64,000 nucleotides of DNA, taken from positions 200,853,962-200,917,961 of the forward strand of contig CM077644.1 in the NCBI GenBank assembly GCA_039707465.1, read 5' to 3'. Within the stretch, counting starts at the first letter, position 1. Every line of letters starts with the position of its first letter. The translations under genes and the position numbers were made by a program. Origin of the DNA: Rhabdophis nuchalis. Taxonomy: Eukaryota > Chordata > Lepidosauria > Squamata > Natricidae. Positions 37,440-63,730 of this stretch are shown here, piece after piece. The notes beneath the pieces are model-generated. The model searched no databases, was not told the origin of the DNA, and worked only from the letters and a program-made list of their open reading frames with translations.

Positions 37440-37720
37440 CTGATTCCAGTCAGATCTGGTAGGATGAGTAGAAACAATTAGGAAGAGACATTAATCTGAT
37501 CCTAAGCCATAAAGGGCTTTTAATTAATAACTGGTATCTTGAATTGCACCTGGAAGCACATCACCTTAGTCTGATTCAGCTTTCATCCATTCCAAAGGCA
37601 TCCAGATGTAGTTGTACCCAGATGAAGTTGCCAGCCATTAGAATGAATTTAGCTTCCCAGTGCAATCTCTACTCCAAATTCTGCATCAGAAGGATGTGAG
37701 CCCTTCAGAATAGTTTGGGA
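37440..37720 (-). pseudogene. Old CR1/L3-type LINE fragment
   Basis: The + strand contains aagggcttttaattaataac, ggtatcttgaattgcacctg and related words that also occur in degenerate form near 61350-61380. These are the reverse complement of a conserved CR1/L3 coding stretch. Heavily decayed. Confidence 0.45.
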
Positions 37721-38026
37721 AGAAAAATGTTCCACTGCACAAGTGAAAACCTATCTCAGTGGTTGATAGTTCACAATCCTTCTATATACAATCTGCCAAA
37801 TTCATATTTTACAGATAAATGGATCATTCAAGTAATTATGCTTATTAGAGAATAGTAGTTATTTATTAAATCTAAGAGAATGGCAAACAAAATGTTGGGT
37901 GAAGTCTTTGCTATTAAATCAAGAATTGTGTCAGAAACCTGACTCTGCCTTAATAATTGTATATAACATAGGAGCTATCTGGTTAATAAGGCTATGCTTC
38001 ATCTTTGACCAGTGTTTTGTCATAGG

Positions 38027-40860
38027 GTGCAGTTATTGTTAAGGAAAGTCTGGAGCCGAAGGAGACCACTGTGCCTCAGACGACCGGCTGTGAGTCCCTC
38101 TTCGTGAAGTGGGGCCTAGGGAGGCAGTTGGGCTTGCTGATTGTATACCTGGCTCCCCGCTATGTAACAGCAGCCCTGCCCAAGCTACTCGAGGTGATCG
38201 CCGCGATGGCGGTGGAGACCCCCAGACTTATAGTCATGGGGGACTTTAACCTGCCATCGGCGGGCGAAACATCCGAGGTGGCTCGGGAGTTCATGGCTTC
38301 CATGACGGCCATGGACCTGACCCAAGTAGTTCAGGGCCCCACTCACGAGGGAGGACACACGCTGGATCTGATTTTTGTCTCTGGACACTGGATTAGTGAT
38401 CTCGGAACAGGGGACTTAGTCATCTTACCCTTGTCATGGACAGATCACTCTCTCCTTCGGATAGACTTTCCAACCGTCACACCCCACCGCGGGGAGGCGG
38501 AACCGGAAACACCAAGTTGGTTCCGCCCCAGGCGCCTGATGGACCCGGAAAGGTTCCAGAGGGAGCTTGGGCCAGTACCTGTATCCCTGCCCCGCGGCTC
38601 GACTGAGGACCTAGTGGCCGCATCGTATAGTGCGGCCACGGGGGCCTTGGACCGAGTCGCGCCCTTGCGGCCTCTCATGCGGCGTCGAGTCACCCAGGCT
38701 CCTTGGTTTACCGAGGAGATTCGGGAGATGAAACGCCGCAAGAGACGCCTAGAGAGTAGGTGGAGATCTTCTCGATCCGAAGCTGACCGAACACTAGTTA
38801 GAGACCATATTAGGACTTACTTAGTGGCGCTAAGAGTGGCCAAACGTGAGTATTGTGCCACCCTTATCGCGTCCGCGGAAAACCGCCCTGCCGCCCTGTT
38901 TGGGGTGACCCGCTCCCTCCTTCATCTGAGGCCGCGGGAAGCCCCTTTGCAGGGTCGATCAGAGGAATTTGGAGTTTTCCTGCAGGACAAAATCACTCAG
39001 ATTCGGAACGAGCTGCCCTCCACTAGTGGTCCGGTCGAGGTGCCCGGTGCTGGTCTTGAGATAACACCTTGGGAGGAGTTCGACTTTGTTACTACCGAGG
39101 ATATGGACAGGTTGCGGAGGAACCTTAGAGCCACCACATGTTTATTGGACCCGTGCCCCTCCTGGCTTGTACTGGCATCCTGGGAGGTGACACGAGGCTG
39201 GCTCCAGGGTATTGTGAATTCATCTCTGAGTGAGGGGTTCTTGCCTACCGTCTTGAAAGAGGCGGTGGTGAGGCCCCTCCTCAAGAAGCCATCCCTGGAC
39301 CCGGCTTTATTAGAGAACTATCGTCCCATCTCCAACCTTCACTTTTTAGTGAAGGTTGTTGAGAGTGTGGTGGCTCAACAGTTCCCTCAACATCTGGAGG
39401 AAGTTGATTATCTAGACCCGCGCCAGTCCGGCTTCCAGCCCGGTCGCAGTACCGAGACGGCATTGGTCGCGTTGGTGGATGATCTCTGGAGGGCTCGGGA
39501 TAGAGGTTGCTCCTCTATCCTGGTCCTGTTAGACCTCTCAGCGGCTTTCGATACCATCGACCATGGTATCTTATTGCACCGATTGGGGGGGTTGGGGCTG
39601 AGAGGCACCGTTTTACGGTAGTTCTCATCCTACCTCTCTGGTCGGTCGCAATGGGTGTTGGCAGGAGGGCAGAGGTCGGCCCCGAGGCCCCTCATATGTG
39701 GGGTTCCTCAGGGGTCGGTCCTCTCGCCACTTCTGTTCAACACCTACATGAAGCCACTGGGCGAGATCATCCGTGGTTTTGGGGTGGAGTACCATCTGTA
39801 CGCTGATGATACTCAGCTGTACATATCCACCCCAAACCACCCCAACGATGCCGTCGAGGTGCTGTCCCGGTGTCTGGAGGCCGTACGGATCTGGATGGGT
39901 AGTAACAAACTCAAACTCAACCCGTCCAAGACCGAGTGGCTGTGGTTTCCGGCACCCCGGTTTAGCCAGATAAATCCAACACTGGCCATTGGGGGCGAAC
40001 ATCTTGCCCCCGTGGAGACGGCGCGCAACTTGGGCGTCCTTCTGGATTCCCGGCTGTCCATGGAGGACCATGTGGCGGCCGTGGACAGGGGGGCATTCTA
40101 TCAGGTTCGCCTGATACGCCAGTTGCGCCCCTTACTAGACCGGGGGGCCCTTCGCACAGTCACTCAAGCGCTCGTGACATCTCGGCTGGATTACTGTAAC
40201 GCTCTCTACATGGGGCTCCCCTTGAGGTGCACTCGAAAGCTGCAGTTAGTGCAGAATGCGGCCGCGCGGGTGGTTATGGGTGCCTCAAGGCAAGCCCACG
40301 TAACACCTCTCCTGCGCGAGCTGCGCGAGCTGCACTGGCTGCCTGTGGCCTTTCGAGTGCGCTTCAAGGTGTTGACCACCATCTTTAAATCGCTCCATGG
40401 CTCGGGGCCTAGCTATATACGAGACCGCCTCCTGCCCCATACATCCCTTCGTCCGGTCCGCTCCCACAGAGCGGGCCTACTCCGGGTGCCGTCGGCCGGG
40501 CAATGCCGGCTGGCGACACCCAGGGGAAGAGCCTTCTCTGTGGCGGGCCCGGCCCTCTGGAACGACCTACCCCCCGACCTTCGCACTACCTCGGACCTCC
40601 GCCTCTTCCGCCAACGTCTTAAGACGTACTTATTCCAACAAGCCGGCTTAGGATAGCCCCCCGCGTCTGACTTTTAAATATAAATTATAATTTGGTTACG
40701 GTTTTAAACGGGTTTTAGCACGGGTGAATTAATTTAATATATTTTTAATTGATGTATATTGTATTTATGGTTTTATATAATGCCTGTGCGCCGCCCTGGG
40801 TTCTAACAAGGAGAAGGGCGGGGTATAAATTTAATAAAATAAAATAAATAAAATAAATAG
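38027..40860 (+). mobile_element. Nearly intact CR1/L3-type LINE, 5'-truncated
   Basis: One reading frame runs from about 38029 to 40658 with a single internal stop (TAG at 39619-39621). In order it encodes the C-terminal half of an APE-type endonuclease (LIVMGDFNLPS, then WTDHSLLRIDF), a linker and the reverse transcriptase (LENYRPISNLHFLVKVVE; LLDLSAAFDTIDHGIL; GVPQGSVLSPLLFN; the catalytic YADD at 39799-39810). The C-terminus reads LVTSRLDYCNALYMGLPLRC ... WNDLPPDLRTTSDLRLFRQR. The 3' UTR ends in gcgccgccctgggttctaac, gagaagggcggggtataaat and an A/T-rich tail. ORF1 and the endonuclease N-terminus are missing, as expected for 5' truncation during target-primed reverse transcription. Confidence 0.92.
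38029..40656 (+). pseudogene. LINE ORF2 (endonuclease/reverse transcriptase) with one premature stop
   Basis: The upstream open part (to 39618) gives about 530 codons and the downstream part (39622-40656) about 345, all in the same frame. The stop falls between LRGTVLR and FSSYLSGRSQW, where the 17-kb and 49.9-kb relatives no longer retain sequence, so no direct comparison is possible inside the window. In related elements a Trp is usual there, so a TGG to TAG change is the simplest explanation (inference). All visible RT motifs including YADD are intact. The product would lack the endonuclease N-terminus and is presumably inactive. Confidence 0.85.
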
Positions 40861-40921
40861 TCCCTTTGGGGAGAGGGGGCTGTCTAGAAGTCCAATAAAT
40901 AAATAAATAAATAAATAAATA
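40831..40921. repeat. Tandem LINE tails: (AAATA)n and (AAAT)n microsatellites
   Basis: After the first A/T-rich tail (40831-40860), a second mini-tail follows: gtccctttggggagaggggg, ctgtctagaagtcc and then (AATA)n to 40921. It resembles the 3' end of another LINE subfamily copied without its body. Confidence 0.75.
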
Positions 40922-41599
40922 GTGGCTGGTGGCCAACTAAACAGCGCTGGTGTTGAAAAGCAAAAGATCCTGAGCCAAGAAATAAGACATGAAGGCTTAC
41001 TGCTTTGCTAAACAAATGGCTCTCTAAACTTGTTTCCTATGCATCTAGGTTTTTTTTAAATAGTGAAACCATTTTCATCACCTGTAGCAATGAATTCCAT
41101 GGGATATGTATTAAGTAAAAGAAGTAGTTTCTTTTACCGATTCTAAATCACCATACAATCAATTAAATTATATTATCCCTATCCTACAGTTTTAGGAGAG
41201 GAAGAAAAACAGGTTAGACAGCATTTCAGAGTTCAGAAGCGCTGTAGAGGCCTGCCCATGAATTACCACCAGATGGCAGTTGGAAAGTCTTCATATATTC
41301 AAGGTAATCTTCTCGATGGTCTAAAAAGAAAAGGCAACCTGACATATACCCTGGTACCCATGTATGTATGTCATAACCAAAACAAAGCTCATTTAACAGC
41401 AAACTGGCAACAAATGAAGTTGTGTCGACAAAGGTGTAACACATACACAGGTAAGTGCCTCATCATATTCTGTACTAGCTGTTGTTTCCAGAACAAGCTC
41501 AAGCTACCTAAAGTAAATAACTAAATCTAAGTTAACATGTTTCCAGCACAACTGTACCTGGGCTAACCCTGCCTAGGAAAGGATATAATGGTGATATCA

Positions 41600-41728
41600 A
41601 CAGAAGTACATATAAAGAATGGTTGATGGAATTGGGTATGTCTCGTTTAATGAAAAAAAGGACTAAGGGTGACATGATAGCAATGTTCAAATATCTAAGG
41701 GATTGCCACAGTGGTAGTTACAACTGGT
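41600..41728 (+). repeat. Possible LINE-derived fragment
   Basis: A short frame reads LMKKRTKGDMIAMFKYLRDC, which resembles the RRTRGDxIxxFKYL segment found near the C-terminus of some vertebrate non-LTR elements. It is too short for a clade call. Confidence 0.35.
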
Positions 41729-41960
41729 ATGCCCCGGTACAGGTATACCACTGCCTATCAGGAGCACCAGGTACCGTTCCAGTAGGGTGCTCCAGAGGGC
41801 CCACCTGCCTGCCCTCGCTCCTTACCGGTATTTGAAGTTGCCAAGGTTTCCACACAGGTGCACGGAGTTCACAGCCTGCACGATATCATGGTGGGGGCCA
41901 CAAGATACCGTCCTGTGGGCCGCAATTGGCCCACGGGCCGCGAGAATGAGATCTCTGTTG
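41729..41960. mobile_element. Partial MITE copies
   Basis: The first half (to about 41850) matches the interior of the 28340 element (ggtacaggtataccactg; gagggcccacctgcctgccc). The second half ends in gggccgcaattggcccacgg and gccgcgag, resembling another hAT-type MITE end. Both truncated. Confidence 0.5.
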
Positions 41961-42327
41961 TAGAGGGTCACTTTTCCCGACAATGACTTTAGGATTATCC
42001 TAAATTATATAGAGTTCTTTCTGAGGGGATGCAATTTTATACAGGACAGACTGATAAAATCCTCTGGATCGAAGGTTTCTTCTGGATGGCAAACTAATAA
42101 GCTCAGTAATACTACAACTTCATAGTTAAACATCCATACATCATTCACCCAGGTTCAACTAGCTCCAAGTAGTTGGCCAAACAGGTACAAACTAAGATTC
42201 CTCTATTCAATTCACTCATATACTGTATCAAAAGCATTGCTCAAGTTGGTTCAAGCAATTTTATTCCCAAAGGGCCTTATAAATGCATGACATGGATATT
42301 GGGTTCTTTAGGGCAGATAGCAGTACA

Positions 42328-42723
42328 CATAGACCTTGCTTAATGATTGCCATGCTTAGCAACTATTCAAAGTTATGACAGTGCTGAGAAAGTAATTTTA
42401 TAACCAGTCCTCACATTTATGACCATTTAGCATCCCGTAGTCAAGTGATTGACATTTAGGCACTTCACAACTAGCAGATGTTTATGACCAATTGCCATTT
42501 GTGCTCTTCACAGCCAATGAGTCTTTATAACAAGCTGAATCAACGGAAAAGTCAGCAGAAAAATTTCAACTTGTAATCACGTCTCACTTCATAGCCCACA
42601 GTGACTGCAATGGAAGTTACATCTGAGTTTGTTGTAATCCATGATGTTTCATTTAGTAACCATTTTGTTTAGTGGCAAGAGTTGCCAGTCCCAATTGTAG
42701 TCACTAAGTGAGGACTACTTGTA
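42328..42723. mobile_element. Mariner-like MITE, degenerate
   Basis: Left end acacatagaccttgcttaat, right end actaagtgaggactacttgt. Interior words (agtcaagtgattgaca; ccaatgagtctttataac) follow the same plan as the 47691 copy. No coding frame. Confidence 0.55.
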
Positions 42724-42799
42724 AGTTTTTTCCTGTCCTAAACCACTCTGCTGGAGTGTTATTTGAGAGGACAGCAAAGTAAGCCTTGGAATGGGAGGT

Positions 42800-43205
42800 T
42801 CCCAGGTGCTCTCTGAGCTTGGTTTTCTTACAGATGTTTCATTTACCTATTTCATTAACCCTGTAACATCATCAGTATTAAAAGAGGTGATTTGCTCTTT
42901 GTTTATAGACAAGTGGCCTGTCCTATCCATATTGGTGGGGTATTCTTGGTGGTTTCTTGATTAGGATGTTATTTATGGAGTTGGTTGTTCCTTGACTGGG
43001 TATTGTTTACTGCTTGGTGTTAATCTCTGCTTATCTGATGATTGGTAGCCAGGCGTTATGGTTTCTTCACCTTTTGATTGTCTCTCTTGAATGGTATGTA
43101 GATATTTATCTCTATGTGACTATTGATGCCTGATTTGTCAGAGTACCAGGATTCTAGGAATTCTCTAGCATTTTCAGACTTAGCTTGATCTAGGATGCTC
43201 AGTCT
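42800..43205 (-). mobile_element. Probable Penelope-like retroelement 3' part
   Basis: This is the reverse complement of the 27795-28260 repeat. The terminus is at 42805-42875 (gagcttggttttcttacaga; tgtaacatcatcag) and the degenerate coding part extends to about 43200. The two copies are diverged but collinear. Confidence 0.5.
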
Positions 43206-43514
43206 CCCAGATAAAATAAAGTAAAAAAGGCCTTTTTTGAGCTTTCACTTACACTCATTAAGTACATTACAGCCCAGACTATATTGGCAAGTCTTACACT
43301 ACTTGGCTTTTGCTGTCTTCTAGTGTTTCATTGCATGGAACTTTAGAAAATCAGGGAATAGCCAGAGCCTCAAAGAGGGCACTCAAGAGCAATTGAGCCA
43401 GCATTCCATTCTGGTTTTGTGTCCCATATGTCAAAAAAGCCTTAACAAGATTCCTTTTAAGCATTCAAGATTTCGTGACCTTCCATAGTTGCCTAGGGAT
43501 GGATTATCTTAGTG

Positions 43515-43612
43515 GTTCTCTTAGGGCAGTGGACTGCAAAGTTGGCTCTTTTAAGACTGGTGGACTTCAACTCCCAGAATTCCCCAGCCAGCATGATGCC
43601 ATAAAACCAAAA
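43515..43612. repeat. Short dispersed repeat fragment
   Basis: Contains ggtggacttcaactcccaga and attccccagccagcatg, wording common to dispersed squamate repeats. Family not assigned. Confidence 0.4.
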
Positions 43613-45380
43613 TTCATTAACTTCTGACCATTACAGAGAGGGAAATGTACCCCATTCTCAAACTATCTTTCTTTCAAACTTGGCATTTTAGCATAAAGCA
43701 TAGGTTTGTGCAGTGGCAGCTCACTTCACCAGATGCGTCAAAGTGAGCTACTGTACATCTCATGAAAGCTTATGTCTTATGATAAAAATCTATTCATCAT
43801 GAAAAATTACACTAGACTTTCTATTTATTTGACCATAATATGGTTCTTCCACAATGCCTATTATGGAAGCCATGGAATTCTGAGCTGGTCCTGTTAAGGT
43901 AGTCCCTGCAGGAGACATAGAAAGTATGTTTCCAACTAAAGCCAACTATTCTTAATGTTACCTAATGTTAATCTAATGAAGCTACTCATTATTACAACTA
44001 CTATTCCTTTGGCTGCTGCTTCATTTTCATCATTCCATTATGATTAATCATAATTAATCACAAATTTGTTCAAACACTTCTAAGTAAAAGCAAGCAATTG
44101 TTATAAACTAGCTTAGCATAACATACTATATGAATGCCAGCAATAAATAATTCTTCAGACATACCTCCACTTCTGCTGACAGTTTCATAGCTGCTTTAAC
44201 TCAGCCTTTAAAGAATCAATTCTTGGAAGGAACATTATAATATACATCATTTTGGCTACAAAAGTGCTTTTATGCAGCCTTTTGGTACACAGCACTTATT
44301 TTTCCTACAACAATAAATGGAGATATATTTTTATGTAGCCTTCTACATTTCCTTCTACATTTGTCACTTTTGCTGCTTTATTTTTTTAATTAGACAAAAC
44401 ATAATTTGGATCTGGGACATAATTATTTTCCTAAAAGAATGTAATTCCTTATGGGTCTAGCAAACCTATTCTAATCTACAATAGTGATACGCTCCTTAAG
44501 GATTAATGTACAAATAAAAACAGAATATGCAGGTTTCTTATTAAATTTTCTTTGAAATCTAAATCCTTTGGAGTAATTCTGAGGAAAAAAATATATAGGA
44601 AAGTTGAGCATTATTTATGGCAGAATTTGTATAGGGTTCAGAATGCTTCAGAAATTGCATTGCTCCAATGTAATTGGAAATAAGTGAAACTGTACTATAA
44701 ACTATTAATAAATGCATGCTTTTGCAGGATGGATATGGTAAGTGAATGTAGAATTACTGTACAGTCAAAAATGGTCCAAAAAATGAAAGATATTGGGATA
44801 GATATGAGCTTTCAATTTTTTCCCATTTTCTATTTTGATTAAACTGTTAACATACTTAAAGTAATCTTATCTTTTTTAGAAGATTAAGTACATTAAAAGA
44901 CTAGATAAGGAAATCAGGAAATAGCTTCAAATTTAATTTGTGAATCATAAATTCCTGCTGGGTGCACTAATGTGGGTGTACTTTTTTTTTCCAGACCCGG
45001 AATTAGAATGTACATTTTCAACCTAGAAGAACCTTTCCCAATATTTCCCAAATATAAAGCAAAGTTTCCATGAAATATCCACCCGTTACCATATATAACC
45101 TATTGCTCAGCTTCTTGACAACCAGGTTTTTGAATGGACGAATTTTCAAGCAGTGACAATTACTATATATAGTTTTCCAGCTAGAAGAGTGAAAACAGGA
45201 CTCTTTATTTATTAGTCAGCATAAGACAAATTACAAATTATGTCAAAGTGTCCCTCAGACATCAACGCATACATTATTTGATCTCTGCACTCTCCCCTCC
45301 CAATCCAATATGCACGTATGTGATCTGGATGTCACAAGCGTACACCGGGGAAAAGAAGTATTTTAATTAATCTTAATTGC
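43613..45380. other. Intergenic DNA upstream of CHD1, no gene seen
   Basis: A/T-rich, without recognisable exons or structured repeats. It would be the distal upstream region of CHD1. I see no divergent gene with coding potential. Confidence 0.5.
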
Positions 45381-45523
45381 ATAGGAAGTCAAAGTAGTTC
45401 GTTGTCCCCGCGGACACGGCTCGAACGTTTACCAAATCCCCTTATGCACCAAGCGATCCCATCAGATTCAATGGAATAATAATACTTGGAGTAAAGATCT
45501 GCGTAGCCGGAAGAAGGGAGGGA

Positions 45524-45544
45524 TTTTTTTTTTTTTTTTTTTTT
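45524..45544. repeat. Poly(T) tract at promoter edge
   Basis: A run of 21 T just upstream of the CpG-dense block. It could be a nucleosome-disfavouring tract or the reversed tail of a retroelement. Confidence 0.8.
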
Positions 45545-45559
45545 ACCAACACGGGACTC

Positions 45560-47090
45560 AGACCGGATCGAAACTCGAAACCAGTTAGGAGCGGCCCGAA
45601 TTGGGGAAGTAACCATCCCATCCGCAATCCCTCTCGTGTGAGATCCCGATCCCTTTTTTGGTGGAGACCGAAAGGGGAAACTATCCAATCGGGCGCTCAT
45701 CGCCCCCACCCCCCTCACGCCTCTTCCCCCGCGCGCCCTCAGATTCCAAGCCCGTCGCGCGCGATCCTCTCCGCCAGCTTCCTTTCCGCGGTGGCTCCTC
45801 CCTCCGCTTCCCGCTCTGTCCCACGGCTGACATCACGCCCGGGGTTTCCATCGGATGAGGGAGGGGGAGGAGGCTGCGCTGAACTGCTACGGCGGCAGCG
45901 TGATGGCGGCGGCCGGGAGGACTTAAAGCAACGGCGACGCACGCCTGCTTACCTCAGGCATTTTTTTTTAACCCATTCCTTCCTCTCCTCCCCCCGCCTC
46001 TCTTTCGGAAGGAGTCGCGCTCCCTCCCCCTTCTCTTGGGGGCAAACCAAGCGAAAGGGCCCGGAAGAGGCAAGGAGAGGCTGAGGAGATCCAGGCCGGC
46101 CCGGGAGCGCCTCTTTCTCCGCCGCCTCAGCCCTCTTTTTTTTTTTTTAAGGGCCCGGCTGCAGCTCTCTCCGCCGCTTCTTCGCCACGCTGTTCTTCCA
46201 GAGAGGCCCAGGCAGGCCTGGCGACGCTCAGGTAAGAGCGGCCCACTGAAGGAAGAAGCAGAAGACTGAGCAGCCTTGGGCTGACCGGTAGGCAGGGAAG
46301 ATCGCAGGCCGACTTACTCGACTGGGCGCCTGGAGGTTGGGAAAGGAAAATGCGAGAGGAGGAAAAAGTACCAGGGAGGGCGGCAATAAGGCTCCGGCCT
46401 GAGTGAGCTGGGAACCGATTCGCGGCCTTCGGCCTGGAATGGGCGAGAGAGAGAGAGGAGGGACGGGGCCCAGTCGTGCTTTCGGGAGAAGGCCGGCCTT
46501 CAGGTGAGCATTCGGGGAGGTGCCTGCAGGGGGCCAGCGCTGGGCAGAAAATTGTCACTTTTATTAGCCCCCTGCTAGATGCTGCACCGCGGCCCTCGCT
46601 TTGTCCCTCCCTCCTTCCCTCCCACCGCGGCTCGGACGAAGCGACCACGCTGCTTTCCCTGGCCTTGAGTCCGGCTTTTTTCATCTTCCCCCGCCATCTC
46701 CCTTTGTTTACCAGGCTGCGCAGAGAGAGGAGGCGGTTGTGAGAGAGTCAAAAGAGGCTTTCGCAAGTGGGCCAGGGAAGGGCGGGCCGCGGCCAGCTTT
46801 GAGAGTGGAAGGGGGGGGGGAAACCCGGTGACGGTCATAGTAAAAAGAGGCGATAGTAAAAAGAAGGCGCCGTGTGCGGAGTCGTGAGAGACACCCACGA
46901 CGCTACGGGGGAACCGGAGGGAGGGGAGAAAGCCCATTTGTTTTGGCACCCACTAAATCCACGAGGCCCGCTCCTCATTGGCTGACAGGCTGGCGGTGAG
47001 GGTGTCTATGCGCTGCCTTCCTACTGCTCTAAACGTTGGCCCCGCCTTTGCCTAGGTTTCCTAAAAAGAGGAGAGCGCGGGAGAGGGAGA
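45560..47090 (+). promoter_or_regulatory. CHD1: CpG-island promoter of CHD1
   Basis: Abrupt change from A/T-rich DNA to a CpG-dense, G/C-rich block of about 1.5 kb, unique in the window apart from the transposon at 59.6 kb. It contains GC boxes (for example gggcgggccgcgg near 46780), a YY1-like core (gatggcggcggcc near 45903) and an inverted CCAAT (cattggctgac near 46977). There is no obvious TATA box, as expected for a broadly expressed chromatin gene. It ends 1.5 kb before the first coding exon. The transcription start is not fixed by the sequence. Confidence 0.85.
45890..46231 (+). other. CHD1: Putative CHD1 exon 1 (5' UTR)
   Basis: A strong donor, ctcag|gtaagagc, ends the proposed exon at 46231. 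The left limit is a guess based on the YY1-like motif, which often sits at start sites. No conserved coding sequence is seen here, and the first ATG that starts the CHD1 protein is in the next exon. The exon is therefore inferred from donor quality and CpG context only. Confidence 0.5.
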
Positions 47091-47285
47091 GAGAACCCCG
47101 CACGAAAACGCAGCTGGACGGATGCGTGCCAGTAATGGGCTTTGGGCTCTGGTCTTAGTTTGCGTCGATTCCAACGATGTGCCCACTTTCTCTCGCTGTA
47201 GTTGCGCAGGAGCTTTGGAACTTTTAATTAAAACGGGCCTTACTTTAGTCCTAAAAACAGGCCAACACTGTACTATGTAAATTAC

Positions 47286-47386
<101 letters not shown>

Positions 47387-47520
47387 GCACACTTTTTGTT
47401 ATCCTAAAACTGTCTTTTCATCTCATGTATGAGTGGGTTAAAAAGATGTGACCCCCCTCCCTATTCTACATTCAAGTGTCAATTTATCAAATAAATGAAT
47501 ACATACACATCATATATGCA

Positions 47521-47650
47521 TAAAAATTACATAGATATAATTGTATTGTGAACACACACACGTGTGTATACGTGTGTGTGTGTATATATATATATTTTAG
47601 AGAGGGTGACAGACAGTTCACAATACAATTCTATGTGTGTAATTTTTGTT
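47521..47650. repeat. Inverted repeat with AC/GT/AT microsatellite loop
   Basis: The words aaaattacatagatataatt plus gtattgtgaac (from 47522) and gttcacaatacaattctatg plus tgtgtaattttt (to 47649) are imperfect reverse complements. The loop contains (AC)n, (GT)n and (AT)n runs. Architecture similar to 2170-2434. Confidence 0.75.
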
Positions 47651-47690
47651 TTGACATACATGTATGTTGTGGTAAATTTATTTAGGATTA

Positions 47691-48036
47691 CAGGTAGTCC
47701 TTAAGACCACAATTTAGCCAAAATTTCTTTGGTTAAGTGAATTTGACCTCATTTTATGACCTTTCTTGCTAGTTTTAAGCAAATCTCTGCAGTTGTTGAT
47801 AACATTGTTGTTAAGTGAATCTGGATTACCCTTTGGCTTTGCTTGTCAGAAGGTCGCAAAAGGTGATCGCATAACCCCAGGACACTGCACTTCTCATAAA
47901 TATGAACTAGTTGCCAAGGGTCTGAATTTTAATCGCATGACCATGGGTCATCGCTGCAATGGTTGTAAATGTGAAAAATGGCTATGTTACTTTTTTCAGT
48001 GCCATTGTAACTTTGAACAATCACTAAGTCTGCCTG
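47691..48036. mobile_element. Mariner-like MITE, intact ends
   Basis: Starts CAGGTAGTCC and ends GCCTG with TA on both outer sides, consistent with TA target duplication. It contains caaaaggtgatcgcataacc and caatggttgtaaatgtgaaa words shared with the other copies. It lies in CHD1 intron 1, 580 bases before exon 2. No coding capacity. Confidence 0.65.
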
Positions 48037-48758
48037 TATAGTATTTTAGATACATACATACATACATACAGTATATAGCTTTTGTAGAAACTGGTGTCGG
48101 AAAAAATAATATATTCTTTTTCCTGTGTCATAGTTACTTGAATCAAATCTAATTTTCAGGTATAATAGAAGTGCTATAGAATTAGATTATCAAAAGCTAC
48201 TCTATCTCTGCACAGTATTGATGATACTTTTGTGGGTTTTTGTAAAAATTATTGAGGCACTGATTTTTTGATATACAGCTTGTAATTGTAAGACAATGTA
48301 TTTTGTATAATGTTCATAATATTGTGGGAACACAGAAAATTGTGTTGAGCAAACTAGAATTCTGTTGTATGAACATGACTCTATTGTCAGATTGGATTGG
48401 CTTATGTGAATTAATTAATTGATGTATTAAAATACTATTTCTGAAAATTTTTGAAACCATTAAACCAATTTGGTCTTTTTACATAATTAATATCATTGGA
48501 CTGTTACAGAATAGAAAGAACTGTACGTTCAGTTTGTTAAATAAATAGATAATGCTACTACAATATCTACAAACTTAATTATATAAACATTTAATATAGT
48601 TCTTTATTTTTTAAAGGTAATTTATGCAAGAATCATGAACTGCTGAACACAGTGAAATATCTGAAGCACAAAGAAGAGAGCCTTCTAAAAACAATTTATA
48701 TCCTGGTTATAGGCTGGGATAACTTTTATTTATATTTTTATTTTGGTGAATATTTACG

Positions 48759-63730
<14,972 letters not shown>

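Noticed and set aside
39625..40071. A 148-codon minus-strand ORF
   Set aside because: Shadow of the LINE reverse-transcriptase reading on the + strand.
41258..41524. An 88-codon + strand ORF
   Set aside because: No conserved motif, no splice context and no repeat similarity that I can recognise; too weak to call.
45389..46949. Multiple open frames of 100-185 codons in the CpG-rich block
   Set aside because: High G/C content removes stop codons. None resembles a known protein, and the region behaves as the CHD1 promoter and 5' UTR.
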